From NCBI GenBank assembly GCA_020026275.1, contig JAHHQQ010000014.1, positions 1-53,049 of the forward strand: a stretch of DNA of 53,049 bases. The letters run 5' to 3'. This DNA is from Bacteroidales bacterium (lineage in GTDB: Bacteria > Bacteroidota > Bacteroidia > Bacteroidales > UBA932). Both the position numbers and the translations under genes were made by a program. Shown here piece by piece: positions 16,244-24,512 of this stretch. Below the pieces are notes generated by a model that saw nothing but the letters and a program-made list of their open reading frames with translations, had not been told where the DNA came from and made no database searches. Position 1 is the stretch's first letter. The number at the start of each line of letters is the position of its first letter.

Positions 16244-17731
16244 CTAGTTGACGGATGCTTCATCGGCATATTTCAATATCGGCTGACGGGCTGCTGTCGT
16301 CTCATCTGGACGGCGGATCGGCGCGTTATGCGGGGCGGACTTGAGATAGGACGGATTGGTGGCGGCTTCTGCGGCAATCTTGCGCATGACCTCGATGAAA
16401 TCGTCCATGGTCTCGAGTGATTCGGTCTCGGTCGGCTCGATCATGATGCTCTGATGGAAGAGCAATGGGAAATAGATGGTCGGAGCGTGGTAGCCGAAAT
16501 CCAAGAGGCGTTTGGCGACATCCAGGGTGGTGGCGCCATTGCCTTCGCCGGCGACTTTGGATCCGTCGTCAATGAGTCCGTCAAATACAAATTCGTGTTT
16601 GCAAATGGACGGGATCGGCAATTTGTAGCAGTCTTTGAGGGATTCCTTGATGTAGTTGGCAGACAGGGTCGCAAAGCGTCCTGCGTATTTCAGATTCTGC
16701 TTGCCGAGCATCAGAATGTAGGAATAGGCTCTCAGCAAGATGCCGAAATGGCCGTTGAATGCGGATACCTGGCCGGCTGATTCCTCGTTTTCGTGCAATA
16801 CGGTAAAGGTGCCGTCCTGCAATTTCTCCACACGTGGAGTCGGGAGGTGTTTGAGCAGCCGTTCGCAGACGCCGACTGGTCCGGAGCCGGGTCCACCGCC
16901 ACCGTGTGGGGTGGAGAAGGTCTTGTGCAGATTGAGGTGCATGATGTCAAAGCCCATGTCGCCTGGACGGACTACGCCCAGCAGCGGATTCATATTGGCT
17001 CCATCGTAATAGAGCAGACCGCCACATCCATGGACGAGCCGGGCGATGGCATCGATTTCGGATTCAAAGAGTCCCAGGGTATTCGGATTGGTCATCATGA
17101 TGCCGGCCACTTCATCGTTGAGCAACTGTTTGAGGGCTTCCACATCAATGAGGCCGTTTTCTTTGGACTTGACCACGACTACATCCAGACCGCAGGCGGC
17201 GGCACTGGCCGGGTTGGTTCCGTGTGCACTGTCCGGTACGATGACCTTGGTGCGTTTGAAGTCGCCGCGGCTCATGTGGTATTGGCGCATGATCATCAGA
17301 CCGGTGAGTTCACCATGGGCTCCTGCACAAGGATTCAGGGTGAAATGGGCCATGCCGGTGATGGCGGCCAGGGACTGTTCCAGTTCATAGCAGATCCGCA
17401 AGGTTCCTTGGACCGTTTCGGCCGGCTGCAATGGATGGAGGGCCTGGAAGCCCGGCATGGCAGCAATCTCCTCGTTGATCTTGGGATTGTATTTCATGGT
17501 GCAGCTGCCCAGCGGATAGAATCCGGTGTCCACGCCGAAATTCATCTGGGAAAGATTGGTATAATGTCTGACGACATCCACTTCGCTCACCTCAGGCAGA
17601 CCGAGTGCAAGTGTCCTGCACAAAGATGCAGTCAATTCCTTCAGGGTACGTTCGTATTTCCTGACAGGGAGAGAATAGCCTCTCCTTCCTTTTTTCGAGC
17701 ATTCGAAAATAAGTTTGTCGTAGTATCTCAT
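16244..17731 (-). CDS. gcvPB: Glycine dehydrogenase (decarboxylating) subunit 2, P protein beta half
   Basis: 495 residues. The pyridoxal-phosphate lysine is Lys270 in LNLHKTFSTPHGGGGPG, and other P-protein signatures include FYPLGSCTMKYNPK, NPCAGAHGELTG, DSAHGTNPASAA and YYDGANMN. It forms the P protein with GcvPA, decarboxylating glycine and passing the aminomethyl group to lipoyl-GcvH. The start is one base after the gcvPA stop, so translation is coupled. The split P protein is the form known from Firmicutes, Thermotoga and archaea; well-known Bacteroides species have a single fused GcvP. Confidence 0.96.
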   Translation of the reverse strand: MRYYDKLIFECSKKGRRGYSLPVRKYERTLKELTASLCRTLALGLPEVSEVDVVRHYTNLSQMNFGVDTGFYPLGSCTMKYNPKINEEIAAMPGFQALHPLQPAETVQGTLRICYELEQSLAAITGMAHFTLNPCAGAHGELTGLMIMRQYHMSRGDFKRTKVIVPDSAHGTNPASAAACGLDVVVVKSKENGLIDVEALKQLLNDEVAGIMMTNPNTLGLFESEIDAIARLVHGCGGLLYYDGANMNPLLGVVRPGDMGFDIMHLNLHKTFSTPHGGGGPGSGPVGVCERLLKHLPTPRVEKLQDGTFTVLHENEESAGQVSAFNGHFGILLRAYSYILMLGKQNLKYAGRFATLSANYIKESLKDCYKLPIPSICKHEFVFDGLIDDGSKVAGEGNGATTLDVAKRLLDFGYHAPTIYFPLLFHQSIMIEPTETESLETMDDFIEVMRKIAAEAATNPSYLKSAPHNAPIRRPDETTAARQPILKYADEASVN

Positions 17732-17732
17732 G

Positions 17733-19061
17733 TCATACCTCCTTTATCAATTCCACCAGGGCATCAATTTCTTCTTTGGAATGCTTTTCCGTCACGCAGA
17801 AGCTGACGTAGCCTTCTTCGGTCTCCAGAGCGGCGAAATAGCCGGCATCCAGCAGTTTCTTCTGGAGGTCAGCCACCGCGCAGGATGGTCTGAGGACAAA
17901 TTCCTTCAGGAAAGGACGGTCCGGGAACACCTCTTCAAATTTGCCGGTCCGGAGCAGACGGTCATGAAGATAATGGGCGCCGCCATAGGATGCGTTGTTC
18001 ACGTCGTACAGTCCCTGAGGTCCCATCAATGAGGTATAGACGGTCACGAACAAAGTCATGAGACTCTGGTTCGAGCAGATGTTGCTGGTGGCCCTTTCAC
18101 GTTTGATGTGCTGTTCTCTGGCCTGGAGGGTCAGGACGAAGCAGCGTTTGCCTTCGGCATCCTTGGTTTCGCCGACGATACGGCCAGGCAGTTTGCGGAG
18201 ATATTCTTTCCGGCAGGCCATGAAGCCGACATACGGTCCACCATAGCAGAGTGGAATGCCCAGAGACTGTCCGTCTCCGACAGCGACATCGAAGTCCCAT
18301 TCTGCCGGGGTGCGCAGCACGGCCAGAGAAGAAGGGTCACAATATTCGATGGCGAGGGCTCCGGCGCCGTGGATGGCTTCGGCAAAGCCCGTGAAGTCTT
18401 CAATGATGCCGTAACGGTTGAGTTCCGGCACGATGACTCCGGCGACATCTCCTTGTTCCAGTTCCTTTTGGAGCGCTGCCAGTGAGGTCTGTCCCTGTTC
18501 CGCTGCCAGTAGGGAGATTTCATATCCCCTGAACTTGGCATAGGTTCTGACGACTTTGATCACATTCGGCAGAAGCGTGGAGGAAAGAAGGACGCGGCTC
18601 TTCTTCTTGGTGCAATGAAGCGACATGACAGCCGCTTCTGCCGCTGCAGTGGCTCCATCGTACATGGAAGCGTTGCTCACATCCATACCGGTCAGTTCAC
18701 AGATGATACTCTGGAATTCAAAGATGTAGCGCAAGGTACCCTGTGATATTTCAGCCTGATAAGGAGTATAGGCTGTCAGATATTCTGAACGGGAAAGGAT
18801 ATAGGGAACGACTGAAGGGGTGTAGTGGTCATAGGCCCCCAGCCCCACGAAAACTTTCAGTCGGGTGTTCATCTGGTCGAGGGAGGAGAAATAGTCCCTC
18901 ACCTCCTGCTCGGACAGGGCGTCCGGCAGATCGTACTCACGGTCGTAGAGGAATTTCTTCGGAACATCGGCATAGAGGTCATCCATTGAATTGACCCCTA
19001 TGCGTTCCAACATTTTCCGGATATCCTCTTCAGTGTGTGGGAAATAGGAAAATGCACCCAT
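17733..19061 (-). CDS. gcvPA: Glycine dehydrogenase (decarboxylating) subunit 1, P protein alpha half
   Basis: 442 residues starting MGAFSYFPHTEEDIRKML, the usual N-terminus of GcvPA. Family blocks include FVGLGAYDHYTPSVVPYI, YTPYQAEISQGTLRYIFEFQ, MDVSNASMYDGATAAAEAA, CYGGPYVGFMA and KRERATSNICSNQSL. It is catalytically incomplete without GcvPB, which carries the PLP lysine. It lies four bases after the gcvH stop and one base before the gcvPB start, in the order of the reaction cycle. Confidence 0.96.
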   Translation of the reverse strand: MGAFSYFPHTEEDIRKMLERIGVNSMDDLYADVPKKFLYDREYDLPDALSEQEVRDYFSSLDQMNTRLKVFVGLGAYDHYTPSVVPYILSRSEYLTAYTPYQAEISQGTLRYIFEFQSIICELTGMDVSNASMYDGATAAAEAAVMSLHCTKKKSRVLLSSTLLPNVIKVVRTYAKFRGYEISLLAAEQGQTSLAALQKELEQGDVAGVIVPELNRYGIIEDFTGFAEAIHGAGALAIEYCDPSSLAVLRTPAEWDFDVAVGDGQSLGIPLCYGGPYVGFMACRKEYLRKLPGRIVGETKDAEGKRCFVLTLQAREQHIKRERATSNICSNQSLMTLFVTVYTSLMGPQGLYDVNNASYGGAHYLHDRLLRTGKFEEVFPDRPFLKEFVLRPSCAVADLQKKLLDAGYFAALETEEGYVSFCVTEKHSKEEIDALVELIKEV

Positions 19062-19065
19062 GATT

Positions 19066-19446
19066 CTATTCTTTTATGAATTCTTTGTATCCGGCCGCAT
19101 CCAGAAGAGTCTCCAATTCTGCCGGGTCGCTCATTTCCACCTTGATGATCCAGTTGGCGAATGCGTCCTGATTGACCAGTTCCGGTTCGTCTTCCAGAGC
19201 TCCGTTGACCTCTTTCACGACACCGCTTACTGGAGAGAACAGTTCACTGGAAGCCTTGACGCTTTCCAATGCGCCGAATTCTTCTTCTGCAGTCACCTCA
19301 TCTTCCTCATCTGGCATGTCCACGTAGGTGATGTCACCCATTTCCTTCTGGGCGAAATCGGTTACGCCGATGACAGCGACATTGCCTTCCACCTTGACCC
19401 ATTCATGTGATTCGCTATACAGCAAACCTTCAACGATCTTACTCAT
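19066..19446 (-). CDS. gcvH: Glycine cleavage system H protein (lipoyl carrier)
   Basis: 126 residues, normal length. The lipoyl lysine is Lys64 in GALESVKASSELFSPVSG. Residues 12-40 (SHEWVKVEGNVAVIGVTDFA) match the conserved N-terminal part. It shuttles the aminomethyl group between P, T and L proteins. The lipoyl group could be attached by the LplA encoded two genes upstream in the same operon. The start is preceded by AAAACTAATAATT, part of a 20-base identity with the start region of the GH9 gene at 461. Confidence 0.97.
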   Translation of the reverse strand: MSKIVEGLLYSESHEWVKVEGNVAVIGVTDFAQKEMGDITYVDMPDEEDEVTAEEEFGALESVKASSELFSPVSGVVKEVNGALEDEPELVNQDAFANWIIKVEMSDPAELETLLDAAGYKEFIKE

Positions 19447-19461
19447 AATTATTAGTTTTAA
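19442..19461 (-). promoter_or_regulatory. Translation-start leader shared with the GH9 gene
   Basis: On the minus strand TTAAAACTAATAATTATGAG spans the gcvH start codon and is identical over 20 bases to 457-476 at the GH9 start. There is no GGAGG ribosome site, so this A/T-rich leader may itself support initiation. Confidence 0.45.
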
Positions 19462-19512
19462 TTTTTGATTGGTTATTCTTATGTATGATTCTGGAACGCT
19501 CCAGATATTCTT

Positions 19513-20613
19513 CTATTTGTATTTCGGCTGGTAGAAACGTTTCTTGACCACGGTGCCCGGATAGACCTTCTTGTGGATGCGGATCCAAAGCGGTGTTCCC
19601 AGTTTTGCCCAGTCTTTTCCGACCAGCGCGAAGCAGATGCTCTTGTCCAGCGTGATGGAACGGTAGCCGGTGGTCACGACGCCGACCTGGGTGCCGTCTT
19701 CCAGTTCTACCGGATATCCGGCTCTCGGAATGGCACGGTCCCGCAATTCAATTCCGACCAGTTTGCGCGGTGCTCCTTCCGCTTTCTGCTGTGCGATGGC
19801 TTCTTTGCCGATGAACTCTTCCTTGTCCAGTTTGCAGAACATGCTGAGGCCGGCCATCACCGGACTGATTTCAGCGCTCAGTTCATCTCCATAAAGAGGA
19901 AGACCTGCTTCGAAGCGGAGCGTGTCGCGGCAACCCAGGCCACATGGAGTCACGCCGGCATCCATCAGTTTCTGCCACAGATGGACAATTACGTCCGGAG
20001 CGGCATAAATCTCAAAACCGTCTTCTCCGGTATAGCCGGTACGGCTGATGATGTACCGGATTCCGGCGTATTCCTTGTCCAGGAAAGTATAGAATCCGAG
20101 TGCGACAGAATCGACTGCCCCGAATACGTCCAGCATGACTTTTTCGGCTTCCGGTCCTTGCAGGGCCAGCTGTCCCCAGGATTCGGACTGATTGTCGATC
20201 TTGACGTCAAATCCTTCGGCATGGGCGCAGAGCCAGTCATAGTCCTTGTCCACGTTGGCGGCATTGACCACCAGGAGATAGGCGTCCGGTTCAAATTCCT
20301 TGTAGACCAGCAGGTCGTCCACGGTACCGCCGTCTTCGTACAGGAGCATGCCGTATTGGGTCTGTCCGGCCTCCAGGCTGCTGACATCGTTGGTGAATAC
20401 ATGATTGACGAAACGGCCGGCATCCTTGCCGCTCACAAAGATTTCTCCCATGTGGGAGACGTCGAATACGCCGACATGATTGCGGACCGCATTGTGCTCG
20501 TCTGCGATGCCGGAATATTGGATAGGCATCATATAGCCGGCGAACGGACTCATCTTGGCGCCTAATGCGACATGCTTGTCATACAGACAAGTCCTCTTCA
20601 GATTTTCTTCCAT
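19513..20613 (-). CDS. gcvT: Aminomethyltransferase (glycine cleavage T protein)
   Basis: 366 residues from ATG 20613 (MEENLKRTCLYDKHVALGAK). An in-frame ATG at 20637 would add eight residues, but the shorter form matches the usual T-protein start. Signatures are MSPFAGYMMPIQYSG, VFDVSHMGEI, SRTGYTGEDGFEIY, GLGCRDTLRFEAGLPLYGDEL and a C-terminal GVVTTGYRS. It transfers the methylene group from the H protein to tetrahydrofolate and releases ammonia. It sits between lplA and gcvH, with a 66-base gap before gcvH. Confidence 0.95.
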   Translation of the reverse strand: MEENLKRTCLYDKHVALGAKMSPFAGYMMPIQYSGIADEHNAVRNHVGVFDVSHMGEIFVSGKDAGRFVNHVFTNDVSSLEAGQTQYGMLLYEDGGTVDDLLVYKEFEPDAYLLVVNAANVDKDYDWLCAHAEGFDVKIDNQSESWGQLALQGPEAEKVMLDVFGAVDSVALGFYTFLDKEYAGIRYIISRTGYTGEDGFEIYAAPDVIVHLWQKLMDAGVTPCGLGCRDTLRFEAGLPLYGDELSAEISPVMAGLSMFCKLDKEEFIGKEAIAQQKAEGAPRKLVGIELRDRAIPRAGYPVELEDGTQVGVVTTGYRSITLDKSICFALVGKDWAKLGTPLWIRIHKKVYPGTVVKKRFYQPKYK

Positions 20614-20677
20614 ATCAGTTATCAGTTTATGTGTCATAGTGATGTCCTACGCTGCAAGGGAGGTACATCGTGGTTAT

Positions 20678-21787
20678 CTATTGTCCGGGGAAGAGGAGCG
20701 CCAGCAGGTCGGGCACTCGGAGGTTCAGTACATATTCCTCCAGGGGCATCCCTGCCAAGGCTTTTTCCACTTCCGCCTTGTCTAGCGGACAGCCGGCCAG
20801 ACGTGCGGTCAGGGCCTCATCCTGCTGATCTTTGAGAGGGAAGATGTCTCCCCTCAGCCAACATTGCTCAATATAGTCAGAATCCATCTTGATTTCAAGT
20901 TTTACTTCACCAACTTGCTCAATCCGACCGGAAAATTCCAGACTGTAGGCATGTTTTCGTCCTTTCAGGAAATCCGGATCCAGGTAGGTGGCCTCGATTT
21001 CCTCTATTTTGCGGACATCCGCTTCGTCCAGCTGCCATTCCCGAAGAGCGGAACCGCCCACATCATCATTTCCGGCAGCTCCTGCCGGGGCATCCTGTCC
21101 GCAGAAGCAGCGGATGATGTAGGATTTGAACTCTTCCAGATTCTGCGACAGGGCTTCAGCCTGTGCGGACTTCCCTTCCAGGGCCTCCAGTTCTTCCTTG
21201 ACGTTGGTCACGTGCTGCCGCACCGAAACGACCCCCTTGCTGGAAATTTTGGCAGTGGAGGGGGTGATGGCATGGGCCATCTCTTCAAAATCGGTATGAT
21301 AAAGAAGGGTGCCGTGCACGATGCTGGCACAAGGAAGAAGGAAAAGGGAGTTGCCCGATACCTTACGGGTGCCGATCAGGACATCGTTCCTTCCGGAGCG
21401 TCTGGAGTCCAGTCCCAGCCCGGCCAGCAGATCCGTCACCTTCTGGAGGAAGATGTCGAAGGAGGAAGTGACATCGGTATTGTCAGAAATATAGGACAGC
21501 ATGATGTTGCCCATGTCAGAATAAACACAACCTCCTCCGCTTTTACGGCGGAAGAGGTGGATATGATGCGCCTTGCAATAGTCCAGATTGACCTCCGCTT
21601 CCATCACCTGATTACGGCCGAAGATGACCGTGGGAGGAACTTGCCAGAGGAAGAAAGCCTCTCTGGCTCCGTTTTCCCCGACCGGCAGAAGCTGTTCCAG
21701 ATGCTGTGCGACGTATTCTTCCATCGCCAGGTAGAACACCAGTCTTCTCTGCTCACTGGAAGGCAACGATATGTGCACTGCTTGCAT
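20678..21787 (-). CDS. lplA: Lipoate-protein ligase A
   Basis: 369 residues. The catalytic domain has RRKSGGGCVYSDMGN (RR-SGGG at 80-86), the QVPPTVIFGRNQ substrate loop and DVLIGTRKVSGNS, whose lysine contacts lipoyl-AMP. The C-terminal part (from about 210) is the accessory domain. The enzyme activates free lipoate with ATP and loads it onto GcvH. ATG 21787 (MQAVHISLPS) is chosen because the frame upstream overlaps the end of the previous gene and is not conserved in character. Its place at the head of the gcv genes suggests this organism scavenges lipoate. Confidence 0.93.
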   Translation of the reverse strand: MQAVHISLPSSEQRRLVFYLAMEEYVAQHLEQLLPVGENGAREAFFLWQVPPTVIFGRNQVMEAEVNLDYCKAHHIHLFRRKSGGGCVYSDMGNIMLSYISDNTDVTSSFDIFLQKVTDLLAGLGLDSRRSGRNDVLIGTRKVSGNSLFLLPCASIVHGTLLYHTDFEEMAHAITPSTAKISSKGVVSVRQHVTNVKEELEALEGKSAQAEALSQNLEEFKSYIIRCFCGQDAPAGAAGNDDVGGSALREWQLDEADVRKIEEIEATYLDPDFLKGRKHAYSLEFSGRIEQVGEVKLEIKMDSDYIEQCWLRGDIFPLKDQQDEALTARLAGCPLDKAEVEKALAGMPLEEYVLNLRVPDLLALLFPGQ

Positions 21788-21807
21788 GATTCCCAATTTC
21801 GAGAAAT

Positions 21808-23208
21808 TTACAGAGCCAGGCGGAAGCCGAATGTGCTCTTGACATTGGAAGCCGGGATTTTGGAGCGGTTGGTGACACGGCAGGCCTCCCAAGGGCTGGA
21901 GGCGCTGCCACCTCTCATGATGTACAGAGGGATTTCAGTAGGCATTGCCAGTGAGCCGTATTCGCAGAAACGGTCCTGACACCATTCCCAGACATTGCCG
22001 CTCATGTCATAAAGGTGCAGTTCATTGGCTTTGAAAGAGCCGACCGGCTGGATGATGGATTTGGAATTCTTGGCATAGACGCCCACCATCTTGAGGTTGT
22101 TGTCACCGGCGAAACGATATTTGGCCACCTGTCTGCCACCTTTGGCAGCATACTCCCATTCCGCTTCTGTCGGAAGACGGAACTTTCTTCCGGTCAATTC
22201 ATTGAGACGGATGATGAACTCCTGTGCACGATACCAGGACACATTGACGACAGGAAGATTTCTTTCCTTTTCGTCATTGCCGTATGGCAGAGAGCCCATG
22301 ACAGCCTGCCACAAGCCGACGGTCACTTCGTATTTTCCAATCTCATAATCTTCTACTTCCTCGAGCAAAACCGGTTTTTCATCCCTATCGGCATAATTGC
22401 CTTGTTCGGCACCGGCTCCCATGAAGAAGGAACCGCCTTTGACGGCCACCATGTCAAACTTGCAGCCGTTCACTTCGATTGTCTCGTTCTTGCAGCTGTG
22501 TTCCCTCTCCGGCTTTTCGTCCACTATCATCTTGACGACGACGTCAGGACATTTCCCGGTCATGTTGACGGCCAGTCTGAAAGTCAGAGCGCCGGCTTTG
22601 GTATATTCGGCCACTTCCATTCTTTCCACGTCGGTCCTCACCACGTTCTTGCTGTTTTTTTCCTGAACTCTCGGATTGACCAGAAGCGGAGTCACCGGAG
22701 CGGCGGCATAGGAGTCGGCCGTCCATTCTTTGGATTTCTTGAGGAACTTGGCATAGCCGTTGTTCACTGCATATTCCCACTGGGCCTCTGTCGGCAGACA
22801 GAACGGAACGCCAGTCAGCTTGGAAAGTTTCTGGACAAATTTCTGGCAAGCCTTGAGGTCCACCTTGTCCACAGGGTACTTGTCGCCCTCGACTGCACTC
22901 GGGTTGGATCCCATGACGGCCTTCCACAAAGCCTGGGTGACTGGATATTCGCTGATGGCATAGGAATCAATCAGCACCTGATGGATGTTGTCCGATCCGA
23001 CCAGCAATCTGCCGTCTGCGAGTGTGCCCATTCCGAAAGTGGCGGCAGGCACTTCGTTCATCTTGAATCGGACTTCTCCCACTTCATAATATTGCTGTAT
23101 CTCATCTGCTGTCTGGATAGTTTCATCACTGGCATTTCCACAACCTACAGTCACTGCGCCAGAAAAAAAGATGGCCAAAACCGGCCATAAAAATTTAAAT
23201 CTCTGCAT
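21808..23208 (-). CDS. Lipoprotein with two formylglycine-generating-enzyme (SUMF1/EgtB-like) domains
   Basis: 466 residues. The N-terminus has a lipobox (FSGAVTVGC), so the protein is probably a lipoprotein. The first FGE-like domain (about 60-165) has YAISEYPVTQALWKAVMG and LPTEAQWEYAV but then lacks the usual GNVWEW block. A beta-rich linker follows, and the second domain (about 255-466) is complete: GGSFFMGAG, YEVTVGLWQAVMGS, LPTEAEWEYAAKGG, DMSGNVWEWCQDRF, IMRGGSASS and FGFRLA. Function is unknown; the fold ranges from sulfatase maturation to sugar or peptide binding. The start agrees with a promoter at 23280-23308. Confidence 0.82.
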   Translation of the reverse strand: MQRFKFLWPVLAIFFSGAVTVGCGNASDETIQTADEIQQYYEVGEVRFKMNEVPAATFGMGTLADGRLLVGSDNIHQVLIDSYAISEYPVTQALWKAVMGSNPSAVEGDKYPVDKVDLKACQKFVQKLSKLTGVPFCLPTEAQWEYAVNNGYAKFLKKSKEWTADSYAAAPVTPLLVNPRVQEKNSKNVVRTDVERMEVAEYTKAGALTFRLAVNMTGKCPDVVVKMIVDEKPEREHSCKNETIEVNGCKFDMVAVKGGSFFMGAGAEQGNYADRDEKPVLLEEVEDYEIGKYEVTVGLWQAVMGSLPYGNDEKERNLPVVNVSWYRAQEFIIRLNELTGRKFRLPTEAEWEYAAKGGRQVAKYRFAGDNNLKMVGVYAKNSKSIIQPVGSFKANELHLYDMSGNVWEWCQDRFCEYGSLAMPTEIPLYIMRGGSASSPWEACRVTNRSKIPASNVKSTFGFRLAL

Positions 23209-23279
23209 ATTCCTAACAATGTTTAATGGAGAAGGATGTTCTGCAACGGCAAGTTCGCGACATTCCCTCCCCTCCCAGA

Positions 23280-23308
23280 CAAATATACTAAGAGAGAGGA
23301 AATAACAA
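23280..23308 (-). promoter_or_regulatory. Promoter of the double FGE-like lipoprotein
   Basis: On the minus strand TTG (23306-23308), 18 bases, then TATATTTG (23280-23287). The expected transcript starts near 23274, about 66 bases before the ATG, which excludes longer starts for this gene. Confidence 0.6.
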
Positions 23309-23424
23309 TAAGGAATTGACATTTTTATTTGCCGCAGGCGGAAAAAAGATGAAATGCGCCCTTTTCGGGAAATATTCTTGCCGAACACGTGCTTTGTCCA
23401 ATTCTTATTCCTACTTTTACATTC

Positions 23425-23457
23425 TGTTGGCAGTATTTTCTGAAAATACTGCCAACA
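23425..23457. promoter_or_regulatory. Perfect 33-bp palindrome upstream of the alcohol dehydrogenase gene
   Basis: Arms TGTTGGCAGTATTTTC and GAAAATACTGCCAACA are exact reverse complements around one T. It ends 17 bases before ATG 23475. A near-consensus TACTTTTA is at 23412-23419. It could be an operator for a dimeric repressor or a hairpin in the leader. Confidence 0.6.
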
Positions 23458-23474
23458 TTCAAAATATTCTGATC

Positions 23475-24512
23475 ATGTTAGCATATACCTACCTCGAAAA
23501 AGGCAAGTTCGGTCTCATTGAGAAACCGGCGCCGCAACTTATTGACGGACACGATGCCATTGTCCGTGTGACTTTGGGCAGCATCTGCACCAGCGACCTG
23601 CATATCAAGCACGGTTCCGTTCCTCGGGCGGTGCCGGGCATTACCGTGGGTCATGAGATGGTCGGTGTGGTCGAAGAGGTCGGTGCCGAGGTACGGAGCG
23701 TACGACCGGGCGACCGGGTCTGTGTCAATGTCGAGACCTACTGCGGAGAATGCTGGTTCTGCAAGCATGGCTATGTGAACAACTGCAGCGATTCCAATGG
23801 AGGCTGGGCGCTCGGCTGCCGGATTGACGGAGGACAGACCGAACTGGTCCGGGTTCCCTACGCCGACCAGGGACTGAAACGGATTCCGGACAATGTCAGC
23901 GACCGGCAAGCCTTGTTTACAGGAGATATTCTGGCCACCGGTTTCTGGGCGGCAAGGATTTCGGAGATTTCAGAAGAAGACACCGTCTTGATCATCGGCG
24001 CAGGGCCTACCGGCATCTGTACCTTGCTCTGTGTCCTGCTGAAGCATCCGAAACGGATCATCGTCTGCGAAAAATCGGAGGGACGTGCCCAGTTCATCCG
24101 CACCCATTATCCTTCTGTCCTTGTCGTGGATCCGTCTGAATGTGAGGAGTTTACCCTATCCCATAGCGACCATGGCGGAGCGGACCGGGTCATTGAGGTG
24201 GCCGGAGCTCCGGAAACCTTCGAACTGGCCTGGAAATGCGCCCGTCCGAATGCGATTGTGACCGTGGTGGCACTGTATGACCAGCCGCAGATTCTTCCGC
24301 TTCCAGACATGTACGGAAAGAACCTGACGTTCAAGACCGGTGGAGTGGACGGCTGCGACTGTGAAGAGATCCTCCAGCTCATCGCTGGAGGCAAGATTGA
24401 TACGACTCCCATGATTACGCACACCTATCCGCTTTCTCGGATTGAAGAGGCTTACCGCCTGTTCGAAAACCGGGAAGACGGGGTCATCAAAGTGGCGATC
24501 ACCAACGGCTAA
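23475..24512 (+). CDS. Zinc-dependent alcohol dehydrogenase (medium-chain family)
   Basis: 345 residues. Catalytic zinc ligands are in SICTSDLHIKHG and GHEMVGVVEEVG; the structural zinc site is CGECWFCKHGYVNNC; the cofactor-binding loop is IIGAGPTGICTLL. Medium-chain dehydrogenases oxidise alcohols or polyols with NAD(P). Spacing and the GGQTELVRVPYAD stretch resemble NAD-dependent secondary alcohol or butanediol-type members, but substrate cannot be fixed. ATG 23475 (MLAYTYLEKGKFG) is the start of homology; the 33-bp palindrome lies immediately upstream. Its stop overlaps the stop of the convergent TerB/DUF1232 gene by three bases. Confidence 0.88.
   Translation: MLAYTYLEKGKFGLIEKPAPQLIDGHDAIVRVTLGSICTSDLHIKHGSVPRAVPGITVGHEMVGVVEEVGAEVRSVRPGDRVCVNVETYCGECWFCKHGYVNNCSDSNGGWALGCRIDGGQTELVRVPYADQGLKRIPDNVSDRQALFTGDILATGFWAARISEISEEDTVLIIGAGPTGICTLLCVLLKHPKRIIVCEKSEGRAQFIRTHYPSVLVVDPSECEEFTLSHSDHGGADRVIEVAGAPETFELAWKCARPNAIVTVVALYDQPQILPLPDMYGKNLTFKTGGVDGCDCEEILQLIAGGKIDTTPMITHTYPLSRIEEAYRLFENREDGVIKVAITNG

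Noticed and set aside
14954..20565. Long plus-strand ORFs opposite the gcv genes (up to 330 codons)
   Set aside because: They mirror high-GC minus-strand genes with clear homology, have no own ribosome or promoter signals, and encode no recognisable domains.
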